A DNA stretch of 64,000 nt from Vandiemenella viatica. Taxonomy: Eukaryota > Arthropoda > Insecta > Orthoptera > Morabidae. Numbering within the stretch: position 1 is the first letter of the stretch; each line of letters starts with the position of its first letter. The stretch spans positions 103,015,992-103,079,991 of the forward strand of contig JARYHS010009186.1 in NCBI GenBank assembly GCA_031002005.1, read 5' to 3'. Shown here piece by piece: positions 22,820-34,841 of this stretch. The notes under the pieces are model-generated. The model saw only the letters and a program-made list of their open reading frames with translations, searched no databases and was not told where the DNA came from. The position numbers and the translations under genes are program-made.

Positions 22820-23370
22820 TAGTTAAAAAAAAAGAAAGAATGATAGGGAAAAGAATCCACCACTTACAACAGATGGGGGTAGGATGGTCAGGACAAACAC
22901 AAAAACACTTTACAATATTCCAGTAAAAAAAACTTAATCATGTAAGGGGTGAGACATGTGACAAGGGAAAAGATGTGTACACATCCAGACCTATGGCACC
23001 ACATGACTGAATCAAAGATGAAAAAAGTGGGAAGGGTGGTGATTGCAGTGACGTGTGAGGAGGTTGACAATGATAACGGTTGGAAAATATAATCTCTGTA
23101 ACAATCAAAGTAAAATAAAATGAATAAATTTTCTAAAATTCGGTATAAAAAATAAATAAAAGTAAGTCCCAGTTTTACAGGTGGGGTTTTATTGGAGGCC
23201 GAGGCATGGGAATATGTCTTTCCTGTGCAATATCTCTCACCTAATACAATACTAAAGTTTTTTTACCGAAATACTGTAATGCATGTTCGTGTTTTTTGGG
23301 TTCATCCTGGCCCTCGTCCTTTCATCTGTGCAAAGTGACATGTTGTTTCTCTATCCCTCCTTGTTTTCAA
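22820..23370. repeat. pair of degenerate inverted Penelope terminal repeats
   Basis: The left copy (about 22835-22985, minus) and right copy (about 23195-23365, plus) share the CTATCC/GGATAG-like ends, the ATCTGT...AGTG block, the ACAAACAC/GTGTTT block and the GAGACATGTG segment of other terminal copies. Their hammerhead-like cores are decayed: the left GAAA is disrupted; the right keeps ACCGAAATACTGTA. Only about 200 bp of PLE 3' sequence lies between them. Confidence 0.6.
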
Positions 23371-24425
23371 CAGCAGTTTCATTGTCATTTTTACTGAGCT
23401 ATTGATGGTAGTTAATACTGAATTATACTAATTAATATTTATAGTTCCTGGATGTTTCATCAGAAAATTAAGAATGTTTTATTGTTTAACCTCTCATATG
23501 TGTTCTGGATCATTTTATTGTAACACACTTACTTCACAAGGAGTGCTGCAAAGTTAGATAATTTATTGGTCCACAGGGCAATAACCATTCTCAATTAATC
23601 ATACCAGAAGAGTCAATTTAGTATTGTTGATTAAAGTTAACAGGTAAACAGGCAGTGAGGAGTTCAAGTTCCAGGTTAAGAAATTGATAGATTAAACCAG
23701 TTACTGGAACAAAGCAAATTACCAATTTGGTAATATTGGAAATTACAAGCAGAAAGTCCAGCTAAAAGATAAATACTAACAGGCCATTGTACTTTGAAAC
23801 TGTAAAGGGTGCTGATCACAATATCATTTGTAATGAATAAATTTTTAACCCTGTCAAGATCGTGTATTTTTTTTTTTTTTTTTTTTGCAACCAATAATGG
23901 GAATTCATTTTTAGAAAGATAACTATCACAAAATACCTGCATGTAAGAAAGCAATATCCCTAATAGATAAGTCACCATGTTTCTGAAATTCAGTTCATTG
24001 TTATACTACTAGAAACTGCAATCATTTTCTAGTTTTGTTACTGAAGAGAAAACTTTATAGTTGCAAATAATTTGCATGGTTGGAAAGCAGATTGTATTGT
24101 AATTTGTCCACAACGTACCACATGAAAGTTTTATACATTCTCATACAGTTATCTGATAACCATGCAGACAGCCTTTATAAAACAGAAAACATTTTCCCAC
24201 AACACAAGGAAAGACTAATCATAGTAGCCACAATGTACTTAAAAATAGCTGTAGGTAACATATTGTTAGCTGCCACTTTTATACGTTTCTCCAAAACCAT
24301 GAAAATAAGGGTGGAGAAAGCAAACTCATTAATCATCACAGATGAGGAACGTGAGGAACAAATAAACATGAACTTACACTACAATATTTCAGTATAAACC
24401 TCAAGAGACCATCTGTAAATCTTAT
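23371..24425. other. intron sequence with a T-run
   Basis: No gene recognised. A T tract lies at about 23862-23886. The frame at 24080-24397 has no familiar motif. Confidence 0.4.
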
Positions 24426-24429
24426 ATCT

Positions 24430-25975
24430 TTAAACGAGCAATTCTTGTATATATATATATATTTCGGATCTCGGAAACGACTATGACGATTTGGATGAAA
24501 TTTGATATTTAGATAATGTTTTGACTTTTAAGATTACCTAAATAGTTGTCTTCCCTACAAAAAAGCGAGTTTCCAAAATACGGACAATTTTTTTCACTTG
24601 ATATCTCGAAAACGGCACTAGCGCCATCTCGTAGATAATTCAGGTACCAGAAAGCCTAAAAATAGATTCTCTCTGATTTCAAAGAATATTTAAACGAATA
24701 GTTCTTGTATACTGGCTGACGCGTGGAAATAGCGTGTATAATATTCAAACTTCTTTGGGAAATAGTACCATTGCAAGTTTAATTGTAAAACATTTAAAAA
24801 GGAAGATAATTAAAAACTTATCATTGGTTTTGTCAGAGGTGATAAACTTCTTTGAAAATAATATTACTGGTACCAGTTATAAAGTAATCATCGTTTACTT
24901 TTTGATCGTAAGAAGTGGTTGTTAGTTTGTCATTAAATACTACCACGCGAGGTATGAGCATAGTTTTATCGGAGTGAATGAATTTAGCACTGATGATGTT
25001 CGATCATTACCGTGACGTCACAATCTGATGACAAATTCTTATAGAACGCGACGAAATATATCGAAAATAAAGAATAAATGTTCTTGATATCTCGCTTGGT
25101 TTACGAGATATAGCATGTCAAAAATCAGTAATAGGTATAGTTCCTTGTGCTTTTGGCGACGTTTCTTCTGGTCCATACTGTATTTCAACCTGACAACAAC
25201 CATTAGGAACAAAATAAAACATTGAAAGTACATTTCCATCATATAGACATAGTGCTTTTGGTGGATTCTTTTTCTGGTCCAGACCGGATCTAATCCTAAC
25301 CTCTTCACTTGAGGTATCAGAAAAATAAATTCTTTATTTTCGATTTGTCTCGACGAGTTTCATACGAATTCATCATCAAACTTGGCTGTGGCGAAATTTA
25401 TCTTCTGGTCCAGGTCACATTTCAACCAACCACGTCAATTTTGCGATATGATATCTCGCGAACTAAGCGAGATATATACATAAAAAGAATATTTTGTACT
25501 TTCAATTTTTCTCGTCGAGTTACATAAGAATCCATCATCAAGGGTTTTCGTAGAATGCCCTGAATTAACACAAATCTCGCATCATTAATTAATCCCTGAC
25601 TGGCATTAAGATTTCTGTTTAACATAATAATAGCACTTTTCTTTGAAAGCAATTTATGAGGCGGTCTCGCAAATGGATCTAGCGATTTGGATGAAATTTC
25701 ATACGTAAATAACGTTTTGCTTTTCAAGTTTTTAACACGATTAAAAAAAGAGGATTTTTTTTATTTGGTTTCTCGAAAACGGCTCTAACCTCATTACGTA
25801 GAAGGTTCAGGTACCAGTAAGCCTACTGATGTTAGTTAAGCTTCTCTTTGGCTAAATGTGCACCTCAAAACGCCTAGGAAGCCTTCAAGCCTTTTACTTT
25901 AATCAAACTTTACTCGAAATCTTGGATATTGAACAGAAATTGAAAGATACCGAGCGAAGATCGGTCACCCAGGTA
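24430..25975. repeat. dispersed repeat, long copy (shared with 42230-42735)
   Basis: It begins ATCTTTAAACGAGCAATTCTTGTATA with a TA run. Recurrent motifs are TCTCGGAAACGRCT, GATTTGGATGAAATTT, AGATAATGTTTTG and GGTACCAGTAAGCCTA. The 3' part from about 25577 matches 42230-42735 nearly end to end. Inside, a ~70-bp segment (AAAATAAAGAATAAATGTTC near 25065) recurs inverted near 25315, and CGAGATAT motifs are repeated. No coding region. The TC-start and TA-rich opening recall Helitron 5' ends, but no CTRR hairpin end was found. Confidence 0.55.
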
Positions 25976-26329
25976 CTTACATATTATCAGGGAAAAGGTT
26001 TTTCCCAACATGTGACATTGCTTGACATGGGAGGTGAGGGTCATCATGGAGTCACATTGGAAGTGTTCTTACAATCAAGTTCCTAACCTGAAATTGCAAA
26101 ATGTGTGATGTCACAATGGAGGAGAGATGAAGTCCACAAAATGTGACACGGTGTAACAAGGAGAGGGGAGGCAGGAAAAAAAAGTTCATGTAATTCATGG
26201 GCAGCTGCAAATAATGTTTAGAGCTGAGTCACATGGCACAAAAACATCACAGATGAACAAGGTGGAAAAGGGTGGGAATGGCAATGATGGTGAAATTGAG
26301 GAAAAGTGTACTCCCCAACCTTGTCTTCT

Positions 26330-26490
26330 TGTTCATCTATTGCTTCAGTCATGTGGTTAGTCTTAGTACGAACACATTTTAAATCTTCTTGCCATATCTC
26401 TCACCTCTAAACAGGATTAAAGTTTATGTCAAAGTATTCATGTTCATTCGTTCGCCCTCCTGCATACGTCTGTGATGTGTGGCTCTGTTC
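26330..26490 (+). repeat. degenerate Penelope terminal repeat
   Basis: The order CATGTGG...CTTGCCATATCTCTCACCTC, AGGATTAAAGTTTATGTCAAAGTATT, then TTCGCCCTCCTGC and TCTGTGATG follows that of 41500-41640. GTCAAAG replaces GTCGAAA, so the hammerhead-like core is broken. It lies about 110 bp downstream of a muskelin exon in the transcription direction. Confidence 0.6.
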
Positions 26491-26596
26491 TTTCTTATTT
26501 TCATTTTCACTATTCTGAAACCATGTTCTTTCTGCCAGAAAGAACACTTAGTGCTTCAGGCCTTATTCAAATTCTAAACGTAACTACTGTTACTTA

Positions 26597-27265
<669 letters not shown>

Positions 27266-27435
27266 TTATTAAGCACAAAACTTTTAAATAATTAATCTAT
27301 TAATGACCAAACACATACCATATAATTCATTATTCAATAACTTTTATACAATGATTATACTGACAGGTTTTCATATGAACACACAGCACTACATTCAGAT
27401 TATCCAGTAGTTACGGCGGTTACAGTGCATGAATT

Positions 27436-27635
27436 ATATTTACATTGGATAACGGAAACAAAGAAACTGCCGCGAGGCACTGAAAATAAAATAGGATAGG
27501 GATAAATAAACAGATACCCGTCACTTATCACAGGTGAAGGCAGAAGGGCGAGACGAATATGTAAAAACACAAAAAAAAATTGCACAATATTTCGACATAA
27601 GTCTTAGTCATGTGGGAGGCTACATTTCATCACTT
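27436..27635 (-). repeat. solo Penelope-type terminal repeat with hammerhead-like core
   Basis: It is the reverse complement of the copy at 41480-41735 along its whole length, including CTATCCTATTTT, AGTGCCTCG and the TTTCCTTTATCCAATAC-like outer end. The core at 27590-27611 reads (minus) ATGACTA, an extra A, GAC, TTAT, GTC, GAAA, then the self-complementary ATAT and TGTG. CAC before the core can pair with GTG after it. It abuts an RTE LINE fragment starting at about 27640. Confidence 0.65.
27590..27611 (-). ncRNA. hammerhead-ribozyme-like core with A3-U8 in place of C3-G8
   Basis: The 3-bp stem II (GAC/GTC) and the GAAA strand are conserved. The CTGANGA strand reads ATGACTA, so the core pair C3-G8 has become A-U, preserving pairing while changing both bases. 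Confidence 0.5.
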
Positions 27636-30001
27636 TTGTCTTGTATTCATTTATATTTAGTTCAAAATCTTCTTGCAAATTTTGTTAATTCCATTCTCAA
27701 GACACTCACTCTGTTCTGCCAACAGAACAATGTCATCAGCAAATTGTAACATACTGATTTTTTTTTCTCCCTGAAAACTTAAACTACATTCAAATTTTTC
27801 TTTTACTTCCTCTATGGCTTCTTCTAGATACAAGTTGAATATTAATTGTGATACTTTACAACTATCCCAAACCCTTTTTGAATTGATGCATGTCTGTCAT
27901 GATTCTCTTCTTTCATTGTAGCTACTTGATTCCTACATAGATTATAAAGTACGCTTCTATCTCCATATTTGAGACCCTACTTCTTTAAAATTTTGAACAT
28001 CTTGTCCCATCTAACATAATCAAAAGTTTTTTCTAGATCAACAAATGCCATTAAAGTATCTTTGTTTTCATTGATCCACCCTTCAAGCATTAATCTTAAA
28101 ATCACAATTGCTTCTCTAGTGCAGCATCTTACCTAAACCCAAACTGATCTTCATCTACTATCCTTTCTATTCTTCTGTGTATTATTCTGTTCGGTAATTT
28201 GTAAGCATGTGATAGCACTTATAATGTAATAATTTATCAGCTTATGCTAGATGATACTTTTATTAAAATCAGTTGGAATCTCTCCTGTTTCCTAATTGTT
28301 TGATATCAGTTTAAATAATCTCTAGGATCCTTCTTCTCCAAGGAATTTTGGAAGTTCTGCAGGAATCTTACCAATTCCAACTGCCTTATTTAATTTCAGA
28401 GCTTTCAAATTCTGTTCTTAAAACAAGATTCCCAAGTCGTCAATGTCAACTGCCTTTTTCCCCAGTACACTGTTGTTCAAATCATCCCCATCATACAGTT
28501 TCTCTACATATTCGTTCCATGGGGTAGCAGTATCTTCTTAGCTTAAAAGAGGTTTTCCAACAGCACCTTTAATGTTTATACATCTTTTCTTCATTACTCT
28601 AAAATTTTGTTTGATCCTCCTATAGACCGTATCTAGTTTTCCTATGACTATTTCCTTTTCTGCTTCTTCACACTTGTCTAGCAGTCTCTTTTCGTTTGCT
28701 TTCTTGCAATTCCTGTTTATTTCATTTCTAAAATGTCTGTACTGTACTTAACTTTTCCTGATTCATCCTGAGAATTTTTGTGGCGTCTCCTCTGGGATCA
28801 TAAACTCAAAAATTTCTTTTGCTATCCAAGGTTTTCAAGTGGCATTTTTCATAAAAAAGTAACGTTTCTTCACCAGCATTGTTCATATCTCTCTTCAGTG
28901 TATTCCATTCGTCCTCAGCTAAACTCCTTTCAGAATTACTTCTTAGACCCACCATCTCTGCAAGTTTTTCTCTCATGTTAGATTGTTTCAGTTTGTTCAC
29001 TTCCAGTCTGTTCTGCCCATGTTGCTTCTTTATTCTCTTGAATTTCAGATTGCAGTTCATAATGACCAGATTATGATAAAAGTCTATTTCAGCTCCTGGG
29101 TATGCTATACAGGGTGTCCCAAAATTATATTGCCAAACTTTGGGAGCGTATTTGGGGCTCAAAAATAAGCAAAAAGTTCCAACGAAACTTTTCTCCATTA
29201 TCATTTCTTACGGAGATAATCGGGAAAATGTTAAACTCAAGTACAGTTCATTAGAATGAATGTTTATTTTTATTTACAATAGATTTAAGTAATTATCTAC
29301 AAAATACTTACTAACATAAATGAACCAAGTAACAGTAAAAAAATAAAAATAATTAACGTATCATATTATTTATTACATATTAATAATACAATATAATTAT
29401 AAAGGGAGAAACAGAAATAAAACAGACTATTCCATTAATGTATACAGGGTGAGTTTTTTATCTTGAGACAACTAAATATCTCGAAAACTACAAATCCGAT
29501 CAAAAAAAGTGGGTAATAAAAATTGTTCGTCTCGACGGGGGACATCCGATGATACCAAATTTGACTCCCCACCCCCACCCCCTAGGGGTGGGGGAAGGGG
29601 GAGAAAAAAAACTTAAATAGGAACCCCCATTTTTTATTGCAGATTCTGATTCCCCGGAAAAAACTACCCCTATTTCACCCCCAATTCGAGTCATTTTGGT
29701 CGATAGATGGCGCTGCAATCGACAAAAATCAAAATAAGCAAAAATTCATTTAAAAATGAGGATATCTCGTGAAATACACATCAGATCAGCAAAATACAAG
29801 TTAATGTGATTGATATTTTTCAAAAACTATTCAATAACACCACCCACCTCCAAACTTGAGGGATGGGAATGGACATTATTTCAAAATGCACTGATGCAAA
29901 TTCTTTAGCAGATAGCGAAAGTCAAACATTACTTTTTGCGTTACCCAGGAACAACGACGTGGACGTAGTAATTTTCTGTTCCCTTTGGGGTGCTAGATTT
30001 A

Positions 30002-30229
30002 GGTGAGTCCCCTCGCCTCTCACCATCGGGGTGCTTGTTTTTGGTGAGTCCCCTCGCCTCTCACCATCGGGGTGCTTGTTTTTGGTGAGTCCCCTCGCCT
30101 CTCACCATCGGGGTGCTTGTTTTTGGTGAGTCCCCTCGCCTCTCACCATCGGGGTGCTTGTTTTTGGTGAGTCCCCTCGCCTCTCACCATCGGGGTGCTT
30201 GTTTTTGGTGAGTCCCCTCGCCTCTCACG
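30002..30229. repeat. 41-bp minisatellite, six copies
   Basis: Units begin at 30002, 30043, 30084, 30125, 30166 and 30207 and are identical by eye, the last one truncated. Each contains GGTGAG ... CTCACC, an inverted repeat around a C-rich centre, then ATCGGGGTGCTTG. The array lies inside the inner DD41D element, 20 bp after the transposase stop codon. Confidence 0.95.
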
Positions 30230-30250
30230 TGTTTGTTTCTAACAACAATT

Positions 30251-31330
30251 CTAAAGCAAGTGCTCGAAAATATCACCACCGACATCGATGCATTTATTTA
30301 CCCGCTCTTGGAATGATTCGACGCAACTAAGAAGCATATCCGGCGTGATTTTTTGACAAGCGTTGGTAATTCGTTCAATCATGTTTTCAGGCGTTGTTGG
30401 CACTTCACTGTAAACTTCATTCTTCAAGTATCCCCATAAAAAAAAATCAGGCGAAGTGAGATCTGGTGATCTTGCAGGCCACGGCACTGGACCTCCTCTT
30501 CCGATCCATCGACGATTGTACAGACGATCTAACACTTCCCGCGATCTTACAGCAAAATGTGCTGGACAACCGTCATGTTGAAACCACATTGTTTGTCGCA
30601 CGTCTAAGGGTACGTCTTCAAGCAATGTTGGCAGTACGTCCTCTAAGAGTTGTTGATATTTCTCCCCATTGAAATGTCCATGGATAAAATGTGGACCAAT
30701 AAGTTTGTCCCCAATTATCCCACACCAAACATTTACATTCCACGGACGCTGATGTTCAACTTGGCGTAACCAATGCGGGTTTTCCACACTCCAATAATGC
30801 ATGTTGTGTCGATTAATGGTGCCGTGGTTAGTAAAAGTGGATTCATCCGAAAACAGTACTCGAGCAAAGAAATGGGGTTCTTCTTGTATTTTCTGTAGCG
30901 ACCATCGGCAAAATGTCAATCGATTATCGAAATCATTGCCGTGAAGTTCTTGATGCAACGAAACATGGAACGGATGGTATTTTCTACGATGCAAAATCTG
31001 ACAAACAGTAGTCTGAGAAATTCCTGATTCACGACTTATTTGTCGAGTACTAATGTGAGGGTTATAAGCCACTGCAGCTAAAACTGCAACTTCGTTATTT
31101 TCTCCAGCTATCGTCCTTCGCCGCTTTCGTTTGTTTGTGTGCACACTTCCCTCCTGAGTGAACTGTTGGATAATACGGTAAAAAGAAGCGCGCGATCGAG
31201 GCTGGTCTGGAAAACGATGAGCATAAAGATCAACAGCATTATCGATATTCTTGCGACATTCTCCATAAATGTAGACCATTTCAATTTTTTCTTGCAACGT
31301 TATAGCCTGCATTCTCATTGACACGTGCAA
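30251..31330 (-). CDS. DD41D Tc1/mariner transposase, intact (359 aa)
   Basis: This is a cut-and-paste transposase of the IS630/Tc1/mariner superfamily. Residues 8-65 form the first helix-turn-helix (KIEMVYIYGECRKN, RASFYRIIQQF); residues 67-73 are basic (KRKRRRT); residues 92-115 form the second helix-turn-helix (ISTRQISRESGISQTTVCQIL). The catalytic triad is D162 (FSDESTF), D253 (QHDGCPAHF) and D295 (TSPDFFLWG), with 41 residues between the last two. It ends with a VNKCIDVGGDIFEHLL helix typical of this group. No stop or shift is present. MHVSMRMQ at 31330 is taken as the start; M5 or M7 are equally possible. Confidence 0.95.
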   Translation of the reverse strand: MHVSMRMQAITLQEKIEMVYIYGECRKNIDNAVDLYAHRFPDQPRSRASFYRIIQQFTQEGSVHTNKRKRRRTIAGENNEVAVLAAVAYNPHISTRQISRESGISQTTVCQILHRRKYHPFHVSLHQELHGNDFDNRLTFCRWSLQKIQEEPHFFARVLFSDESTFTNHGTINRHNMHYWSVENPHWLRQVEHQRPWNVNVWCGIIGDKLIGPHFIHGHFNGEKYQQLLEDVLPTLLEDVPLDVRQTMWFQHDGCPAHFAVRSREVLDRLYNRRWIGRGGPVPWPARSPDLTSPDFFLWGYLKNEVYSEVPTTPENMIERITNACQKITPDMLLSCVESFQERVNKCIDVGGDIFEHLL

Positions 31331-31355
31331 CAGAACGAAGTAAATAAATCAGAGA

Positions 31356-31463
31356 TGTTATGAACGCTATGAAAGTACATCAAGTAATGAGAAAACTCTG
31401 AGAAATGAGCGACGATGTGAACGCAATGGAAGTACATCAAGTAATGAGAAAACTCTGAGAAAT
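31356..31463. repeat. ~55-bp tandem duplication next to the right inverted repeat
   Basis: GAACGCTATGAAAGTACATC and AAGTAATGAGAAAACTCTG are followed by a second, slightly diverged copy of the same blocks. The duplication lies directly inside the right inverted repeat of the inner DD41D element. Confidence 0.8.
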
Positions 31464-31739
31464 GCAGCGCCATCTATCGACCAAAATGACTCGAATTGGG
31501 GGTCAAATAGGGGTAGTTTTTTCCGGGGAATCAGAATCTGCAATAAAAAATGGGGGTTCCTATTTAAGTTTTTTTTCTCCCCCTTCCCCCACCCCTAGGG
31601 GGTGGGGGTGGGGAGTCAAATTTGGTATCATCGGATGTCCCCCGTCGAGACGAACAATTTTTATTACCCACTTTTTTTGATCGGATTTGTAGTTTTCGAG
31701 ATATTTAGTTGTCTCAAGATAAAAAACTCACTTGGTATA

Positions 31740-32770
31740 TTGTTCAAAGTGTTGTCCTCCCATGGTAATGCAGGCATTGCACCGTGATATGACAGCTCGT
31801 GTTGCTGCCAAACATTGCTCTGGGGTAACTCCCTAAGATGCTGTTCTGAAGTTGTTGGTACCGAATACACTTCCTGTTATAATGTATCCCAAGCAAAAAA
31901 GTCCAGCGGTGTACGGTCAGGTGAGTGTGCACACCACAGTACAGGCCCCCCTCGACCAATCCAGCGACCTGAATAATTTCCATTCAACCATTCACGAGTA
32001 ACTCTACCATAATGAGCTGGACATCCATCTAATTTGATCCACATGTCCAATCATTCCTGTAATGTGAACTCCTCAAGATAACCCGGGAGGTCATTCTCCA
32101 GGAAAGCCGTGAAATTCTGTGCGTTCAATCTTGGTGGTAAAAAATGTGGTCCTATGAGACGATTATTGTGAATACCCATCCAAACATTAATGGAAAACTC
32201 TTGCTGGTAATTGGTCACCCTAACTGCCTGTGGATTATTATTAGTCCAGATGTGAGAGTTTTGTTGATTGATACTTCCTCTTCTTGTGAATGTAGCTTCG
32301 TCCACAAGATACCTGAGAGAAATTGATTATCATTCTCACACCTCTGAAGAAATCCATTACAAAAATTTACTCGATTCTGGAAAACCTGAGGCAATAATCT
32401 GTGAACTATGATACGCATGACAATTATTGCCTCTTAAAGTACGCCAGACCATTTGACGTGGTATCCATAATGCGGCTGACGCTCTCTGAATACTCATGAC
32501 AGGGCAATCATCAAAATGGTATAGGATACGATTGCCTGCTACATTATCTCTCCTCAAAGCTGCCTGAAATTCATTGCCTTCTCGGTGCAGTCTGGCTGAT
32601 CCAGTCTTACGAAGTCTACGAAATGTTTGAATAAATACCTGGCGATGTGGTACTACCCTACCCGGAAATCGATTCACATACTCTCGTACGGCTGCATGTG
32701 CGTTACCGTTGCAAAAACCATACACAAAGACAATATCAGCGTATTCCTGATGAGAAAATGTGGGAGGCAT
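31740..32770 (-). pseudogene. DD41D Tc1/mariner transposase, broken
   Basis: The reading frame is interrupted by at least three shifts. The N-terminal helix-turn-helix part (32357-32770) starts [18 protein letters not shown] and includes [16 protein letters not shown]. The central part (32051-32305) carries the first catalytic aspartate in MDEATFTRRG and then NVWMGIHNNRLIGPHF. The last part (about 31870-32050) has LDGCPAHYGR with the second aspartate and SPDRTPLDFFAW with the third. Counting across the latter gives 41 residues between the two aspartates, the DD41D spacing. Similar in layout to, but clearly distinct from, the intact inner transposase. Confidence 0.85.
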
Positions 32771-34139
32771 TGTGTATGGTGCTCATTCAAAACGCATTAC
32801 TCACTGACTGATGTATGACATATCAAATAAACGGACTAATGTGCCACTTAAGGTTTATTTACATATTACGTACGCCTGTTATATCCGCGGAAGGTCAACA
32901 TTTCAAACAGCATCATCATTAATCAAATAGTAGGTTTCATTTCTGTCTTTTATTTCATTGTTTATTAATGTTACTCGGTCTTTTTTTTTTAATCAATGCA
33001 CGTGTTTGGTTATTTACATTTAATGTCAATCAAAATAAACATTAATTCAAATGAACTGTAGTTGAGTTTACCGTTTCAAACTTCATTTTTCCCGATTATC
33101 TCCGTAAGAAAAGAAAATTAAGAAAAATTTTATAGGAAGTTTTTCCTTATTTTTGAGCCCCAAATACGCTCCTAAGTTTGGCCATTTAATTTTGGGACAC
33201 CCTGTATAGTCTAGAACTTGTTTGAACATGATATAATCTAGCTGACATCTACCCCTATACCCTAGACGTTTCCTTTGTGCATGAATCTTGAATAGTGTAT
33301 TCGCCATAATGAGTTTATTCTTTTCACAAAATTCTAACAACCTCCTTCCACAATCATTTTGTTCTCCTACACCAAAACCTCCTACAGTATTCCCCTCTTT
33401 CCTACTTCCAGTACCACTCTCCAACCATCCATGATTATTATATTTTCCTCCCCCTTCACATATTGTATTAATTTTTCAATTTCATCATATATTTACTCTA
33501 TTCCTTCATCTCTTTCCTATGTTGTTCGCATATACACTTGTATTAATTTGGTTGGAGCAGGCTTAGTTTCCATCCCCATCAAAATAATTCTGTGACTAAA
33601 TTGTTCATAACAACTCGCCCATTTCCCTACTCCCTTGTTCATTACCATTACTCCATTGACAGCATGTGTGCTAATTATTTTGTGTTTACAAGATCAGAAA
33701 TCCTGTGTGTCCTTCCAATTAATCTCCCTAAGCCCAATGACAACTAACCTAAGCTGTTCCATATCCATTTTTAAATTTTCTAATCAGACTTCTAACATTC
33801 CACACTGAGATTCAAAGACTATTACGATGACTCCTCCCTGAGCAGTCCCCACCTGGAGATCAGATTGGGGATCTACCCAACTAATTTTCACCAAACCTAT
33901 TTCTACTATGATGTCTCACCTATGATTTTTTTTTTTTTTTTTTTTTCCTGCCATTAGTCCTTCGACTGGCTTGATGCAATCCTCCATACTTTCCTATCCT
34001 GGGCTAACCTCTTCATCTCTACACATCCCTCACGTACCACGTCCTCAATTATCTGCTTCATATATACTAATCTCTGTCTTCCTCTACAGTTCTTACCTTC
34101 GACCGTTCCCTCCACCAGCAAATTAACCAATCCAGCATG

Positions 34140-34811
34140 TCACAAAATATGACCTACCAGCCTCTCTCTTCTTTCTGTAAGCTTCTTCCACAAACTTCTT
34201 TCCTCACCCATTATTTCCAAAACTCGTTCATTTCTTACTTTGTCTGTCCACCTAATTTTCAGCACTCTTCTATAGCACCACATTTCAAATGTTTCAATTT
34301 TCCTTCTTTCCGGTATTCCTGAAGTCCATGTTTCGCTACCGTAAACCGCTGTGCTGCACACACAGAGTTTTAAAAAGTTTTTTCTAATTCCTAGATCAAT
34401 ATTTGAAACTAAAAGATTTCTCTTTTCCAAGAAGGCTCTTTTTGCTAGTGCTATTCTGCTTTTAACATAATTCCTGCTTCGGCCATCGGTTGTAATTTTG
34501 CTTCCCAAATAACAGAATTCACTTACTTCTCCAATTGCATTCGATCCTATTTTTATACTTAATCTGCTAGTATTTGTATCATTTCTGCTACACTTCACCA
34601 CTTTATTCTTGCTTTGATTTATATTCAGGCCAAATTCTTCCTTCAGTATTTTGTTCATGCCATTCAGTAATTTCTCAATATCAGCCCTTTCTGCTAACAA
34701 GACAAAGTCATCAGCAAATTGTAGCATACTGATTTTTTCTCCCTGAACACTTATATCACATGGAATTTTTTTTTTTTTTTTTACTTTCTTTATTGCTTCC
34801 TCTACATTCAA
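34140..34811 (-). pseudogene. LINE reverse transcriptase, catalytic FADD block and C-terminal region
   Basis: A 223-codon frame with MLQFADDFVLLAER (catalytic aspartates of palm C), GLNINQSKNKVVKCSRND, EVSEFCYLGSKITTDGRS, YGSETWTSG, MWCYRRVLKIRWTDKVRNERVL and RRERLVGHIL. It opens with a lysine run caused by an A tract, a likely frameshift site separating it from the preceding RT frame. Together with the two frames upstream it makes a LINE ORF2 of roughly 900 residues. Confidence 0.9.
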
Positions 34812-34841
34812 GTTGAATATTAACGGGGATAGACGACAACC

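Larger units (their letters stand above)
29445..31735 (-). mobile_element. inner Tc1/mariner element (DD41D) with 273-bp inverted repeats
   Basis: The terminal inverted repeats 29445-29717 and 31463-31735 are each 273 bp and near-identical (only a few differences seen, mostly at the outermost bases: CAGGGTGAG versus CCAAGTGAG). They are flanked by TA at 29443-29444 and 31736-31737. Total length is 2291 bp with one intact transposase frame. Between the left repeat and the transposase stop is a six-copy 41-bp minisatellite. Between the transposase start and the right repeat is a ~55-bp direct duplication. The element sits within the outer DD41D element. Confidence 0.92.
29110..33204 (-). mobile_element. 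outer Tc1/mariner element (DD41D group), TA target, hosting a second element
   Basis: Ends read CAGGGTGTCCCAAAATTA in inverted orientation. Terminal inverted repeats extend about 170 bp (29110-29275 and about 33030-33204) and are flanked by TA. Removing the inner element (29445-31735) leaves about 1.8 kb containing a broken transposase at 31740-32770. It was inserted into the endonuclease part of an RTE LINE. The left inverted repeat is intact; the inner element lies between it and the transposase. Confidence 0.85.
27640..33925 (-). mobile_element. RTE-type LINE, degraded, split by a nested DNA transposon
   Basis: The pieces 27640-29109 and 33205-33925 are collinear with the better LINE copy at 33929-36780. 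The low part covers RT and post-RT sequence (reverse complements of AFVDL, QFGFR and the FADD region are recognisable but full of stops). The high part gives the endonuclease start and the 5' leader. The interruption falls inside the endonuclease coding region: left flank GGGTATGCTA and right flank TAGTCTAGAACTTG join to match GGGTACGCTTTACAGTCTAGAACTTG of the other copy. The reading frame is not intact. Confidence 0.85.

Noticed and set aside
29500..29718. Two identical 72-codon frames (here on the minus strand and at 31462-31680 on the plus strand)
   Set aside because: They are the same inverted repeat of the DD41D element read in each arm; no start context or protein motif supports a gene.
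30002..30229. Regular 41-bp repeats resembling a CRISPR array
   Set aside because: Units are contiguous and identical with no variable spacers, and the setting is a eukaryotic transposon. It is a minisatellite.
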